64,000 nucleotides of DNA from Schistosoma haematobium (Eukaryota > Platyhelminthes > Trematoda > Strigeidida > Schistosomatidae), in contig NC_067195.1 in the NCBI RefSeq assembly GCF_000699445.3, positions 62,161,591-62,225,590 of the forward strand, given 5' to 3'. The notes below the pieces were generated by a model. That model had not been told where the DNA came from and searched no databases. It saw only the letters and a program-made list of their open reading frames with translations. Both the position numbers and the translations under genes were made by a program. Of this stretch, positions 1 to 13,060 are shown in pieces; position 1 is the first letter of the stretch, and every line of letters starts with the position of its first letter.

Positions 1-115
1 TGGACTCAAGTGGAAGGGCTCGTAGGACATAGGACCAATAAGGACGCTAAACTGCCCACACCGGTTGAACGTCATTGGTTGGCCTAGTGTGAAGATTCGT
101 ATAAGTCGTATTCGG
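1..115. repeat. Dispersed repeat, copy 1
   Basis: This GC-richer stretch is recognisably related to positions 5540-5645, in the same orientation. Shared blocks include GGACT(C/T)AA, AGGACCAAT and CGTCATTGGT in the same order and spacing. It starts at the window edge, so its left boundary is unknown. No coding potential is seen, and the family is not identified. Confidence 0.5.
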
Positions 116-1704
116 ATTGGTAGATAAGTCGTGTGATCGAAAAGTCAGACATCCAAGGTCATAACAGAAACAACTTGGTATTATTTCAAAAATTTATAAC
201 CAGCTACAAACAGACCACAAAAAATGTATCAGGATAAGAATGCCAATAAACGCCTTAAAATCAGATGAGATGGACACTGAAGAACTGACAAATTCAGGGT
301 TGGCTTCATGTTTAAATGAGTTATTTGAAATGCCAAGCAAAAAGGAAGAGAATAAGTATGAAATCTAAGGATAAATATACGGAAGATTCCTAAGGAATTA
401 ATGTCTTCTTTACAAGGATGAAGATGACAGTATCACGCCAGCCTTAGTAAGTGGGATAAAACAATTGTAGAAAAAATTAACAAGAAGTACACAATATTTA
501 GAGCATGAAATAAAGTCGATATATTTTTTAACTCTATAGACTTATGACATCTTCAAACATGGATTGATAGGTTATCGACTACATTCAGAAAATCGTACAT
601 ACCATATAACTCATACAAGAAAAGACGCGAAGGGGTATTGGAACTTTAAAATGTTATGCTCAACAATTGTCGGTTGGATTGGAATACCGACAGTCGGGTT
701 CCTCGAACTCAATAAACGAGGGAGCTAAACTACGTCTTTAAATCACATCAACTGTGAACTCAGTGACCAGTGCTAACAAGATAAAATCTTGACAGTTGCA
801 TACAAACTGCAAGTTCACATCGAAAAATTCTAACAGAGCCGCTTTTAATCAATTCTGATAAATGAGTCGGAAGTAAACTACAGGCCTTTTCTGGAAGTTC
901 TAGATAAACTACTAAACTAATGATGTATTTTTTGGAGTTCCGGTTATTCGGAAAATTTTGCTCTAATTTCATCCTTTTTTATTTTGGAACAAGTCGAGTA
1001 AAATAAGCAAATTAGGAGTATCAGACAGTGGGGAACGTAACACGTAGTTGAATCCAACTCATCAAGCCAAATACATTGAATCACTGCAATCATAATAAGA
1101 TTAGATCGATTTAGCACCCAGCTATTTTATCTTAGATAAGTTATCGAGTGGATCAACCTATTTATTATACAAATGAATATTATTCGTCTACTTGGGATGT
1201 TTTCCCAAGTGTATTACTTATATAAACAGACCTTAACATTTCATGAGCTTTGAGTTTCACCAAGATCTTGGTGCTAAATCATTAACGCACCTGTCATTAA
1301 TCTCCACAATCGACAATAGTAAAATAATCAATAAAAAATCATTCTTATGGGGACCTTCAGGGATTTACATCATATCACGAAGCTAACAAATTCAGATCTG
1401 TGTGTTTATTAGATAGACCATGTGAATGTAGCCACATAACACAAAATTTATTAACTTAAGTTTAAAAGATCCTCATATTGACACTCAGTCACCAAAACAT
1501 GCTAGTTACTTACTACGCTAACCAAAGTTCAAAATACAATAACCCTCAAAGATAAAACAAAGACATATTCGAGTGCAAAAGTACTGGAACAGCACAATCG
1601 GGCCATATGAAAACGTTGACATTCTAATACGTTTTGTACGATATACGAAAACGCAAAGACCACAAAGAACCAAATGACCTACCCTCACAATTATTGTGAC
1701 TTTT
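116..1704. other. Non-coding, nothing recognised
   Basis: AT-rich DNA with stops in all frames; the longest open frames are 70 aa or less and show no recognisable motif. The remaining transportin exons are not seen here, so this may be transportin intron or 3' flank. Confidence 0.5.
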
Positions 1705-2570
1705 TGGATGCGGTACCTAACTCCGTCTAGAGCTCTTCTATGGTTACTGCCGGTGGTCCCCAAGTCCGGATAAAAAAGGGGGTTAGGCAACAACAACAAC
1801 CTAACAAGGGCAGAGAGAGCTAAAGCACAGGTCGAACACTGAGGCAAACACAATAGTGAAGAGGGCCATCACAGCTAATAAGCGAAAGACCTAGCAATGA
1901 CAGCAGGAAAAGCTGGAAGAAGATATGAGACAACTATATAAAACAAGGAAGAAGCTGGAGGGGGAATATAGTAAACCAGTCAAGAACAAAGAAGGAATAC
2001 CATTCAGAGATTCAAGGACAGTGGAACAGGCGGGTGCAACACTTTGAAGAGCTCCTCAATAAACTAACCTCAGGACAGCATTCCTACAGTTGAGGAACAT
2101 ATGGAACTCAAAACAAATGTCAACTAACATCAAAGTCGAAATCCTCAATACAAACGTCAAGACAGTCCTATTGTACATAGCCGAAACTGAGAGAACCACC
2201 ACAACCATCATCAAAAAAGTACAAGCATTTGTCCACGCGAGACACTCCAGATCCGTTGGCCGGATACCATCAACAACAGATCACTGTGGGAGAGAGCAAA
2301 CCAGCATCCGGATGAAGAAACGCAAGAGGTGGCTCGGACACGAAATTACAGGAATCATCAGACCGCATAACGAGGCAAACCCTGACGTGGAATCCTGAGT
2401 GTAATGAAGAGAGGAAGACCAAAGGACACATTGCGCTGGGAATCAGGGGTAAGCATCAAGAGAGTGGAGTGGCAGTTGGAAACAAATGGATAGGGTAGCC
2501 CAGGACAGAGTTGGTTGGAGAGTTATGGTGGGCGGCCTATGCTGCACGAGGTAGGGGCTAACAGCCTTAA
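1705..2570 (+). mobile_element. RTE/SR2-like LINE, internally deleted
   Basis: A compressed copy of the RTE-type LINE seen at 33690, 42170 and 54935. It begins with the family's 5' leader (the 'CCGTCTAGAGCTC' and 'TACTGCCGGT' blocks also found near 42965 and 54940). It then carries the linker between endonuclease and RT (about 1840-2065), and jumps at about 2070 to the RT C-terminal region ([31 protein letters not shown]). The endonuclease and the catalytic RT core are absent. One open frame covers 2090-2395 before a stop, followed by decayed C-terminal codons to about 2570. Inactive. Confidence 0.75.
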
Positions 2571-3212
2571 GTAAATTCATAAGTGGTAACTAAATCGGGG
2601 AATCATACATTCGTTTTACAACTTACCACTGACGAATGAAAGTGCTTAGATGAGGAGCCAATTCACCAGGACAAACAAAACCAAGACGTCCAATTGTTAT
2701 CGCTGTATGTGAAGTAAATAGAACAAAGTTTATTTGCATCTATATAAAGTGTTTGTGAAATTAGCTGCATTTTGTATTTGACATTTCAGATCTATCTTAT
2801 TTAGATAACTACGTAAAACCTGAAAATACTGGACAGTTTTGTTTTTGTATGGAGCTTCTCAATAGTCAGCGTGCACAACCCACTCTGGATAGGACCCCAG
2901 ACACTGGAGGCTTACGGCGAGCTCTTCACGTTTAGATTACTAGGTTTGCATCCGATGGTTTGAACTTTTGACCTCAATTATATATCTTATAGCCACCAAC
3001 CAAATCTATCAGTGGGCAAATCGCTTACTATTGACATTATTAGACTATTAGTCACGATTTTTTACTTAAGTTCTGGTAATTACGTCCCAAAAATGGGCAT
3101 CCATGGGATCGAACGATGGTCGTACAACATTCTAAACTAACGGAGGCTAGAAGGTTAAGGGCTGGTTGCGGGTCCTGAAGATCCTAAATTTGGTACCAGA
3201 GGGCCTTGAATA

Positions 3213-3673
3213 TTATTATTATTTCAACACATAAATATCGGTACAAGAGGGCACCAAATATATATGCGCCACACCATATTTGTGTGTGTGGACTGTGATA
3301 CTGCCCGGGTGCCCAGACCGAAGCAGGTGGTTTTCTTAGGGGGCCACTCCCCGAGCCTTTGACCTAAAGGTCTGACCCACAAGGCAGTGGGACATCGTGA
3401 GGAGATGCATACCCATGGTAGCCGGTGACCAGCGATTGGTTCATACGCCATTTGTTCCCGCAGGATACTGGAGCCCATGTGCACCATTGGTTTGGGATCC
3501 GGTTAGAGCGCCGGACATTCGCTTTTCGTCCTCTCATTTTCGTAAACAACACCCCCGCCACGAGAAGACAATGAGTAGGACTTCCTTGGCAGAGGCTGTA
3601 TACGCGTGGCCGTGTGAGAGCATTTCGAGAGGGAGGGCGAACCCACCCCACTCTCGGCCATACCAGGGCATTT
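3213..3673 (-). mobile_element. R-family short non-autonomous retroelement, copy R1
   Basis: A 461-bp element bounded by a perfect 12-bp direct repeat, GGGCCTTGAATA, at 3201-3212 and 3674-3685. On the minus strand it starts AAATGCCCTGG and has a GC-rich ~400-bp body. It ends in a tail (TGTGTGGCGCATATATA-like, then TTGTACC, then AAATAATAATAA). The tail resembles the 3' end of the LINE at 45117-45175. No protein is encoded. The target duplication and A-rich tail indicate target-primed retrotransposition. The family name is unknown to me. Confidence 0.8.
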
Positions 3674-4490
3674 GGGCCTTGAATAAGCATCACTGTCATA
3701 CACTAGGACGAAGCAGTTGTCCAGTTCTTCCTATTTTTTAGAGGTTGTCTAACCAAGGTCAACCAGTGATGTAAACAACATCCAAACTTTGTAAATACTG
3801 AACACTACTATTGTTAAGTCAAGAAAGATGTCAATCAGAAATCATATAGAAAACTACAGATTATTTAGGTTAGTAAAAAGTTATGTTACAATTAACAATA
3901 AAGAATGAGAGCTGTACATAAAGTGTGTGCCAATTCTGATTACCACCACTAGGAAAGTAATCATTTGTTGTACGATTAGGCTGAAAACAAAACACTAAAA
4001 TTATTCGATCATTTGGTCTATTAAAGTGAGATAAACAAAAATACCCTGATCCTGACATAAACGTTTAGCGGTCGAAATCACTCCGCTTCACAAAGCCAAT
4101 GAGACACTATAACTACAAGATGAATGGGATTTTAGTGACCTAAATATAAAAGTTAAGGTTACCCCTTTGTGTTGTTGTGAAGTGTAACCGTTATGTCACC
4201 TCCAAAACTACAAATTCAAAATGCTGCTAATCTAATTACATTATTCTATTTGACAGTTATGTTTTTATCTGATCGTGGTGTCAATGAGCATTTGCGGAAA
4301 AAAAGAGGACAAACAATTCATATAAACTCAGTAGTAAATGCTTATACAGCGCAATGAAATTTAGACCTATATGGGCGTAAGAATTAAATCTAGGAATTTT
4401 CCTCACAACAGTAAACTTTCCTGGAAATCAATATCATGAAAAACACATTGGTACGAAAATTTGTGATTATGCGACAAAAAGTTTACATAC

Positions 4491-7400
4491 CAGTATTTTC
4501 GTGGAGTGTCTTAGGTGTGCTTTGACGATTGATAATTTCTATCAAGGGATGAATGAACAAAGAAGCAAACGGTGCCATCCCTTCACCTGAGAAACAAAAA
4601 ACGCAATTATATCTCATATCAAGCATTAGCAGTAAAAATTTTCGCTTAGATTGTCATGCTGATGCTTTCTTATTAGCAACATAAAATTTGACAATAAAAA
4701 ACGGAATACATTCAGCCAGTCGATTGTAGGGACGACGAAATCTGGGACAAGTGTGAATGGTTTAAGTTGATATAGCATAGTAAGAGTAAGTTAAACTAGA
4801 AAATGAAACGGAAATAATGCCATTTTCCGTGGGGACGAGTCAGATAAAAGACCAAAAATAAGAAGTGGTATCAAGTTTAATACTTAAAGATGTGGGTGGA
4901 CTACTGAAATCTAAGATTTACAAATTTAGGGAGCTCGCAGTTGAATGCTGGTTTAGAGCTAATTTAATTCGTAGTCATCGAACTTGGTTGCTACACAGTA
5001 AGTTCGCATGGTTGGGAACAATAATTGGAATTTATGTTAGTTATATTTGTGTTCGGCTCTATTACATTCTCCATACTACTATTACACGTATTGGTATTTG
5101 ATGAGTAAGCACGTGCAATCTAAATATCAAGAATCCAAATCAACGAAAATTTACAAAAAACCCAACTGGTTCACTTTTATCTGTAACATTACATTATGAA
5201 TCTGTTATGTCCTGACAAGAATAATGAATGGTAACTTTTGGGTTCCATTTACGGACCAATACTAAACGTATATTTCTATTGTATAATTATTAAGTAACTA
5301 AACTATGCATATTCATATTCCTCTTATTATAAGCTTTATTTTCACCCATAAACTATTATGATACGTTTTAACATTCTTGAGTTATACCCAGTATATTAAT
5401 TACTACCTCCCTCATTCACAGCCACATCTGGTTAACTTTTCTACAAATGTTGTTTCATATTTTATTGGTACGTTGTGGTCTGTTTGATTGGTATATAAAC
5501 TCAGTATGTTTGAAATATAATGATTCATATCGCAGAGGCTTGGACTGGTGTTTTGGACTTAATTGGCTGGGCTAGGCGGAAAGCAGGACCAATCAGAACT
5601 ATAGGCTGCTCAAACGGGTTCACGCGTCATTGGTCCGATCGATAAGTTACTGCTCTCTAATCGGCGGTCACAAGTTATAAAAAAATATATAAAAATCGTA
5701 AATACCATAACCCCAATTATCTAAATTTTGATCACAAATAATATTCAAAACGCTAAATACATGTGAATTGAATAACTAAAAATCACTCACCCAATTGAAT
5801 ACAAATTTCTCCGATTGCCCAAATAGCATTGTTACTAACAGATATATGCTCCGAACTGAGATTATTAGCCAAAATTGTCATAAACTGACCAATCTGAGGT
5901 TGGATGTGCGCAAAGCATGCTTTTGTTAAATCACCCAAGAGAGCAAAACTACTCTGGCGGACGTCTGGTTGAGCGTCTTGAGCTGCTTCACATAGTAACT
6001 TTACCAGGGGGCTACTTGATACTAAATGTTCCATCTGAGACCCAAGACCTTCCATAAGCCCACTTAGGAGATCCAGAGAAATCACCATAAAGTCTTTGTC
6101 TGGTGGTTCATATACATCTGGTTGTTGAGCATGTAGCTGTCAAAAATGAACATTTAGAAATATTCAACGAAACAATTACATTAAGATGTTCACTGAACAT
6201 CTAACAGTATTTGTATCCCAACTCTTATAACAAATCAAAGAATTATTCGGGTAACTATTTGCGCGAGTAAAGTCAACGTGGATTCAAAAGGAAACAAGGG
6301 ATTTATAAATACGGGTTGCTGTTTCAACTATTATTGAGTAATTCCACAACGAAATTATTGACTGGAAAAATTATGATACTAAGGAACATCAAGATCTTTA
6401 ATAACCATTTCAGAAACCGTCAAGTTAAAAGTTATATTTGAATTAATCAATAATTCACAGAGATGGACTATGTTACTTTAATACGGGTAAGCATTTCTAA
6501 ATCTTTTACACTAGCTAACGCTGTACAAGAATGGCTAAGTGTACAAAAAATACGGAAGTTAACTGACTGCATTTTGCTGCGTCTACGCTTATAACTGAAA
6601 TCAGTTGAAAGTATGTAAGTTAAGAGATGAACACTATGGTTTATATCACCAATCTAAACTGTTTAGAAACTAAGACAAACTTACCTTACTGAGTTGTATT
6701 GTTCTATCAATTAAATTAACACATCGATTAAACACAGGAGAGCAGTAGGGTAGGAAACCTGTTCCTAGGGCAGTAGCCATGCTAGAAAGGCACTCCAGAA
6801 GGGGGAATAAATCTTTCTCGTCATCTCGTAAAACGTTCCACTTCTCAAAAAGCGGTGGCATAAGCATCTCTATGAAATCCTTTGAGGAAATTACGAGATT
6901 AATTTAAATTTACCGGTCGATTGAGATGATGACCAACAGAATCTGCAAGTGTACCTATAGCATCATACAAAATAAACAAGTTTTTGTGTTGATATTGTTT
7001 AAGCGCGTACACAAGAGTTCGTAGGATGAGGTCCAGATATGGGACGAGATCTGTACATGCTTCTTCTTCTAGAGTAGCGAAAGCAGAACAGGCTGCCTCC
7101 TGAACACGTTTGTTACAATCCAAAATTCTTTTGAGGAGCTACAACAATCAAGTTTAAAGGTTGACTTACCTCAATCATTAAAGGCTTGAAATATTGTTCA
7201 TGAGGTTGTCCAACGATCCAATGAGAATAACGGCTTAATGTCCAACAAGTTATACTACGTATGAGAGGTCTGTCATCCGACAGACAACCAATCAGGAACG
7301 GACATAACTCTGGAAGGTATGGAATCATGCCCTTCATACAACCTTAACGAAGTCATTTACTATAATGAACTAACCTTCTGCAATAGCACCAAGAACCAAA

Positions 7401-10203
7401 ATACCAGACTCCTTAAGTTCCCACTGAGGAGAAAACAGAAGTTCTTTTGTGATTGGCAACAAAATAGGTAGAAAATCTGTGTGAAACACACTAGCCAACA
7501 CATCAAGGGCAGCAGCAGAACATTTCCTGAGAGTCCAGTTGGAAACGTAATCGTCGTCTTCATCTTCGTCATCATCCTAAACAAAAACCACTAGAAGGAT
7601 GATTGTATTTACCTCTGGAGAGAAAAGTTTATTTTTTGTCTTATGAAACCGTGGGCGAATATCGCATTCCTTGTCAGGCAGATGAGCATCTTCTTCTAAA
7701 TCATTCTACAAAAATATTTTGGTTTAAATGTCTTACTCGAAGTAACACCATATCACTTTCTGAATACTTCATTCCACAAACTAAGACTGGGATAAGTCGC
7801 CCGATATATGGCGACAGGGCTTGGTGGCACACAGGTTGTTCAGAAAGCGAGAGCCAAAATTCACATGCCTCTCTTGAAATATTTTCATCGTTTTCTTGAG
7901 TGCGAAGAAGCATAAACTATTTTTTTTTTCAATTAAAAACACAGCTTTACCTCAATGATGTCAGGTAAATTTGGAAGTAATTTATCCAAGTGAGCTTCCA
8001 GAAGCTGTACAAATGCAGAGCAAACATGTCGTCGGACATTTGGATCTTCATCTTCGGCTAAAGCGAACAAACACTCCAGAAACTCGTTAACAAAGTGTAG
8101 GAGAACCTGAGATTGGCTATGTATGAAGTGGTTGATGCATGCAAGAGCATGAGACCTAAATTATACGAAATTTTGTTTATTAGGTTTTTGAAAACTGTAC
8201 TCGTTACAGGTACTGCATTAGAGAAATAAAGAATAGAAGAGCAACTAGGCCTTAGAATAAGTAGGACAAAAGTAAGTCTAAAGATTTGACTATGATCAAG
8301 CTAAATAACCAAGAACGAATTGCAGGACTAGCAAAATACTGAGCGCATAGGTGAGTGTTGGTTCAGAATGATCAGCTTGCGAAACTAATTAACTGAGTTA
8401 CTTACAAATTGTACGGTCATGGCCAACAAGCCGAAACCTATCATTCTGGTGATTATTATTAAAGTATGTTGAAATCCAACAAGCTTTTTACACATAGCTA
8501 CCACCTGGTAACATCGCTTTGAGCATTTGCCGGTATTAGCTCGATATTAAAGTGAGTCACCAGTTTCCCGTAACAATCGACTGACGGTAAGATCGAGTTA
8601 AATCTGCAAATACAAACTTTCAGTGACAAATGTTCGAGTAAATGATGCACTAACAAACGACATTGTATAAACCTACAATGAAAAACTGTAGTTTAATACG
8701 ATGTGTACATTTCTAATTCAATATGGGAATTTTTATCTACTCGGTCTCAAACTAGATTCAAGTGATAACTCGCTGCTTAATGGAAAGTCAATATTGGGTC
8801 AAAACTATGACCTCTTAGTCAAAGACGACCATTTTGGTATAGATAACAGTAAGCAACTTAAATGAAAGATAAACATGTTCACGAAGACATTTTAGTGAAA
8901 TTTATTACATCTTGCACCTGCACTAAGTGAACATCAACAAAAACAGGAAGCTTGAGCAATAAAAGTTTCACAACATAATGTAGGTCTAGAAGATACTTGT
9001 CTCAGACTTAAAAGCGTGTTGGCAGCACTAGTTATAAGCCACTTTAGGTTATAAAAAAACATTTCGAAACCATTACGTTCGAACATGCAAACCTGCGACA
9101 GAAAGCCCCTAGACTTAAAGATCCGAGAGTGGAGACCAGGGAACAGCACCATAATAATGTAACGTCAGTTAAAAATCATAAAACTTAAAATCCTCTTGAG
9201 TGTTCATTAGTGTAATCAATTGCGTTAATTCAGATGTACGGGAACAATTTTTAATGTGTTCTACAACTAGGTCAAAGCAGTTTAAGTCAAATGACACGCT
9301 ACACGTTAAAATCCAGAGATGAACAGAACCCTCGCCTACACACGTTTTTACCAAGCAATTAACTTTAAAGACCTACTGCCGTGACGAGTCGTCTATATCA
9401 TTAAATAACCCACTAAAACAATAGATATTTGAGAGTGGAAGACCACTACAAGCTCCTTATTGCAAAAGAAAATATATTAGCTGAATCTGATAGTAAGCTT
9501 CACGAGTACGTAACAAATATGAAGCATATCTCACCTGATTTTTGGACTGTCATGTCTAGAGTATTGTAAGAATTTCGGGATAAGCAGTCCTATAGGACAA
9601 CCAATACGATCGGTCTCCAGTTGAGATGAAGAATCTTCGCATATTTTCTCGATCGCGCCAAAAGCACCCTAGAGACTTATTTAGTCATCGACATAACGAA
9701 CCTCCATAAGATTAATATCATGAGAATCAATACATTCCACCAACTTTGGAAGCAACTCTGGCCAATTTTGTATGCCGTCACTAGTTACAATAGTGGTAAT
9801 AAGAATTCCGACAATTGATCTGATCATAGGTGAACTATCACTGATGCACCGTAAACACCCATCCTTGATGTAGCTAATAAGTTCAGGAGGGCATCTCTTA
9901 AAGTGACTTTTCAGATTATTTTTCAGAATGAGTCCACTAAGAGAACGCGTGCTGTCACCTGGACAATATTTATAGTTAGATCATATTTTAAACTTACTTT
10001 CCGAACCTGCATTTGTCAAGATATAAGCTAGGTATTTGTTAAAATCAGGAACATTGTTCAACTCATTTAGTTTCTAAAACCGTTAAAGGGGGAACTTGAT
10101 TAACCTCATGCACAACCCTTTGAACGTTTGTGTCAGTTGATTGGGAATTATGTAGCAAATCCAACGTTTGCCGTATCCCATCCTCATCTGGGAACCAACT
10201 CAT
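4491..10203 (-). CDS. TNPO1: Transportin-1 (karyopherin beta-2), 13 exons, 3' end missing
   Basis: A nuclear import receptor of the HEAT-repeat importin-beta family, which carries PY-NLS cargo such as hnRNP proteins through nuclear pores. Exons (minus strand): 10203-10105, 10073-9998, 9958-9702, 9668-9535, 8155-7951, 7916-7737, 7705-7613, 7576-7375, 7342-7170, 7138-6914, 6879-6685, 6136-5791, 4586-4491. All have GT-AG borders and compatible phases, totalling 2,281 nt (760 codons plus 1 nt). Landmarks: start [24 protein letters not shown] in exon 3; [13 protein letters not shown] in exon 6; the acidic loop [10 protein letters not shown] in exon 8; [44 protein letters not shown] in exon 12. The 96-nt exon 13 ([16 protein letters not shown]) is too short to show as an ORF. 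The human protein has ~898 residues, so ~135 C-terminal residues should lie left of position 1. Intron 12 (1,204 bp) and intron 4 (1,379 bp) are the largest. Confidence 0.93.
5540..5645. repeat. Dispersed repeat, copy 2
   Basis: Related to positions 1-115 in the same orientation, sharing GGACT(C/T)AA, AGGACCAAT and CGTCATTGGT in order. It lies in the intron between transportin exons 12 and 13. Family unknown; no target duplication was identified. Confidence 0.5.
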
Positions 10204-10792
10204 CTTTACGAAATAACCGCCGACTGTCTTCAAAGTGTCGTCTAAACAATATTAATTCCTCAAAGCCATAAAAGTATGTTTCCTATGACTTAAATGATCA
10301 AAAGTGGATTTCCGACGGGTGTTCTTTCAATTTTCGGCTTTCATCATCAGGCAGTGGAGTTAAGGTTTCTCCAGTGAGTAGCACACAAACCGTTCCGTTA
10401 TCAAGAATCTTACCGAGGATAAGCATGGCTTTTCAGTGAATTTATAGACGTCAAAGCCCAGAAGACCCACTTTTTATTCAAAAATGTTTGACTCATATAA
10501 ATTTGTTTTGTACGTGTTTAAAAGACGCATGTCACGGTGAATATTTCCTCAAGATGAATACTTCAGTAAGTCTACAAAATGGAGACCGACCTCCTTCGTT
10601 TTACTACACACACCCTGCCTGAAGGTTCTTGATCACCCAAACGCAAAACCTTGCGAGTGGGCACGCCCTATTGTGTGTCCTTTGCAACTACTGTATAGCT
10701 TAAATCAAACGCTTCCCACCAAATCGGCGACTTCCCAAATAAACCTTTGGGTTTATTCACCTCTGACTTCTGATCTGACTGGGAAAATATCA
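10204..10792. other. Transportin 5' flank
   Basis: Upstream of the transportin start codon. No clear promoter motif and no recognised coding region. A minus-strand open frame runs in from the neighbouring LTR and is discussed among the rejected items. Confidence 0.4.
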
Positions 10793-11109
10793 CTAAAGAT
10801 GTCACAACCATTGGGAGTTTTTTGCCAGCAACACCTTCATAATCGAAGTATGCCAACCCAGTTAGATCAAAGTCAGGAGTGAAGGGGTTCGAAATTATAT
10901 TTGAAAGGGTATCGAGAACTCGAGAAGCGTTTGATCTAAGCTGGTTAACAGTTGTAGGAGATGCTTAGCGCCGAGTACCTACTGGCGATTTGGTGTAGAT
11001 ATGTGACCGAGCGCCTTGAGCTAGATGTGTCCATCAAAACCAATGCGATTACCATGAAATGTCGAAGACTTATAGAACTATTCATATTGAGAATTTAATT
11101 ATCGCAACA
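10793..11109 (-). mobile_element. Degenerate solo LTR of the TE-B family
   Basis: Aligns end to end with the 324-bp TE-B LTRs (compare 27029-27351 and 55685-56008). It begins CTAAAGATG where TE-B has TGAAGATG. Inside it are GCCAGCAACACCTTC and GACCGAGCGCCTT, and it ends with a diverged form of TTTACCGCTACA. No primer-binding site follows the inner end and no 4-bp duplication remains, so it reads as an old solo LTR. It lies about 600 bp upstream of the transportin start. Confidence 0.7.
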
Positions 11110-12782
11110 TGTCTTTCGGTTATAAAGGTGTTACAGGCGATAGCGCCGTCAAACCTGGAATATCCGAGGCATCCTTAGGCACATAAACGAGCTGGAAACC
11201 GTAGATGATAAATAAATGTCGAACTCACTATTTTCTGAATCGTATTCAGTTTGTACATATTTCATTATTGGTTGTAAATCATTTAGTGTACACTGTAATG
11301 CTGCATTCCTGGTGTTCTTACGTAAAACCTATTGACCGATACTTAAAAATACACTATTTCTTAATTTACTATTCCTTTCCAACCCTTTCACATCCAACTT
11401 GCTGGTTCAAAACCGACCGAATGCAAGGTCCCAATGTAGTTTCGGTTTTCCCACTGTTAATCTTGTCTAATAGAGCTAACATACTTTTCGGGCACGATCA
11501 TATACATGTTGCGACCCTGTTTTTGGTTAATATTGTGCCTGGATTCCCAATGCATGACTGGAGCTCAGGGTCAGCTGGGATATCTAGCGAAGGTACTTAT
11601 GTTCTTTACGTTTAATGATGTTACCTGGACAGTTGGTGTCGACATTTTCGTTAATATTTGTTGTAACAACTAATTAAATTGTTGTAACTGCCGAATAAGC
11701 GGACTCCTGAGTCATTGCTTATTCATTGGTTTTGGTTTGGATGTTATGAACAGTTAATTGTGCTGCGCTTTACTCTCGACTTTGTATGTGGATACCAGGC
11801 TAGCAACTCAGTGGAATCGTGTTAAAATACCATTGGCTTGTTGGTGCTTGGCAATCGTTTGAAGTCCAGTCGTACTCAGAAGTTTAGTTAAGAATCGTAA
11901 CAGTCCAGATACTGGTTGGGATCAACGTGAAGCAATGTCAACTTGTTTGAAAATAGCTTAATTCATTCTTTTTTTACAGGAGCCTTACCAAATGTAGAGA
12001 AACATAGTTGAAACGTGTAATGGCCATTGGAATGTAACCCAAGAGACATTTATCACTTTTAGTCACCTTGAGTTGTTGATAACTTACACAGAAGCGTGTA
12101 CATTCCTACACGACTTTTCTCATTCATAGGCAGCGAAATCGTTGGAGAATCGGCTTGAGAATTCCCGGAATTACTAAATAGACCAGAATGCATGGTGCTT
12201 TAACGAAACTCCTTTCACGATTCAATGACGTTCACTCGCTTATGGCTTAATAGGTGTAGAATTTCATCTGATACGCCAATGAAAGTTCGCAAACCCACTG
12301 AGGGTTTGACTCTGCTTGATGACTGTCAGTTTTAAGTAGTCTAGAATAGCTTCCGCCTGTTTATCAGTGAGCAAATAACTTCAACTAGCTGACTTTTCTA
12401 ACTGGCTTAATGTATGTACTATGACGTGGAAACGTGCTACGAACGGATAGCCCAGCATGTTCATCAACCACCTGTACGTAGCTAATTTCCGCGCATCTCA
12501 AGATCGTGTTTCGTTGTATTGCCTAAAGGGTTGTTTTACGTCAGTTTCGAACTTGATAAACCCCCTCGTTAAGAAACGCCAAAGAATTGGAAGTGTATCA
12601 TAGCATGAAATGACACATGCAAAAAAACTACCATTTTACACTAGCTCAGATATCAGAGGACTGCTATGAACTCCTACAATCTACTATGTTGGTAGAACAT
12701 GCTGACGAAGACACTCATGGACAAATATAGCATCTACTTTAATTATATCCCATGAGGAATGTTGTCGCGTCATCGTTTTCCC
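11110..12782. other. Intergenic, nothing firmly recognised
   Basis: AT-rich sequence. The only longer frame (136 codons, 11205-11615, plus) has no recognisable domain, intron borders or codon signature, and is not called. Confidence 0.4.
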
Positions 12783-13060
12783 TTACTTATTTACTTACAC
12801 CTGTTGTCCTCGTTGAGAAGCATGAGTCGTCCCCCAGCATCCATCATAGAACTCTGTCTTGAGCAACCCCCTTCAGTTGTTCCCAGTCGCTATTGATTTA
12901 TCTGATGTCTGTTCCTAATTCCCGTCGCGATGTGTCTCTTGGTCTTCCTCTATTTATTGCCTTCATTTCTTTCAGGATTTCAAGTTAGTGCTTACCTCTT
13001 GATGCAGTTTCATGATTTCCACAGTGTGTCTTATCCACTTCCAACAATAATAGGGACCTT
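12783..13060 (-). mobile_element. RTE/SR2-like LINE 3' fragment
   Basis: Resembles the RTE 3' end at about 42181-42420 in the same orientation. Shared blocks are GTCTTCCTCT, TTTCAGGATT and AGTGCTT, with the same order of segments. It corresponds to the last RT codons and 3' UTR on the minus strand, heavily decayed. No open frame. Confidence 0.55.

Noticed and set aside
3640..3673. A-box and B-box-like RNA polymerase III motifs near the 5' end of R1
   Set aside because: The B-box-like GGTTCG is not conserved in R2 or R3, and the spacing is too short for a tRNA-type promoter.
10668..10964. 98-codon minus-strand open frame that looks protein-like, upstream of transportin
   Set aside because: More than half of it lies inside the degenerate TE-B solo LTR (10793-11109), so it is a chance frame.
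11205..11615. 136-codon plus-strand frame
   Set aside because: No recognisable domain, no splice context, and a composition like random AT-rich DNA.
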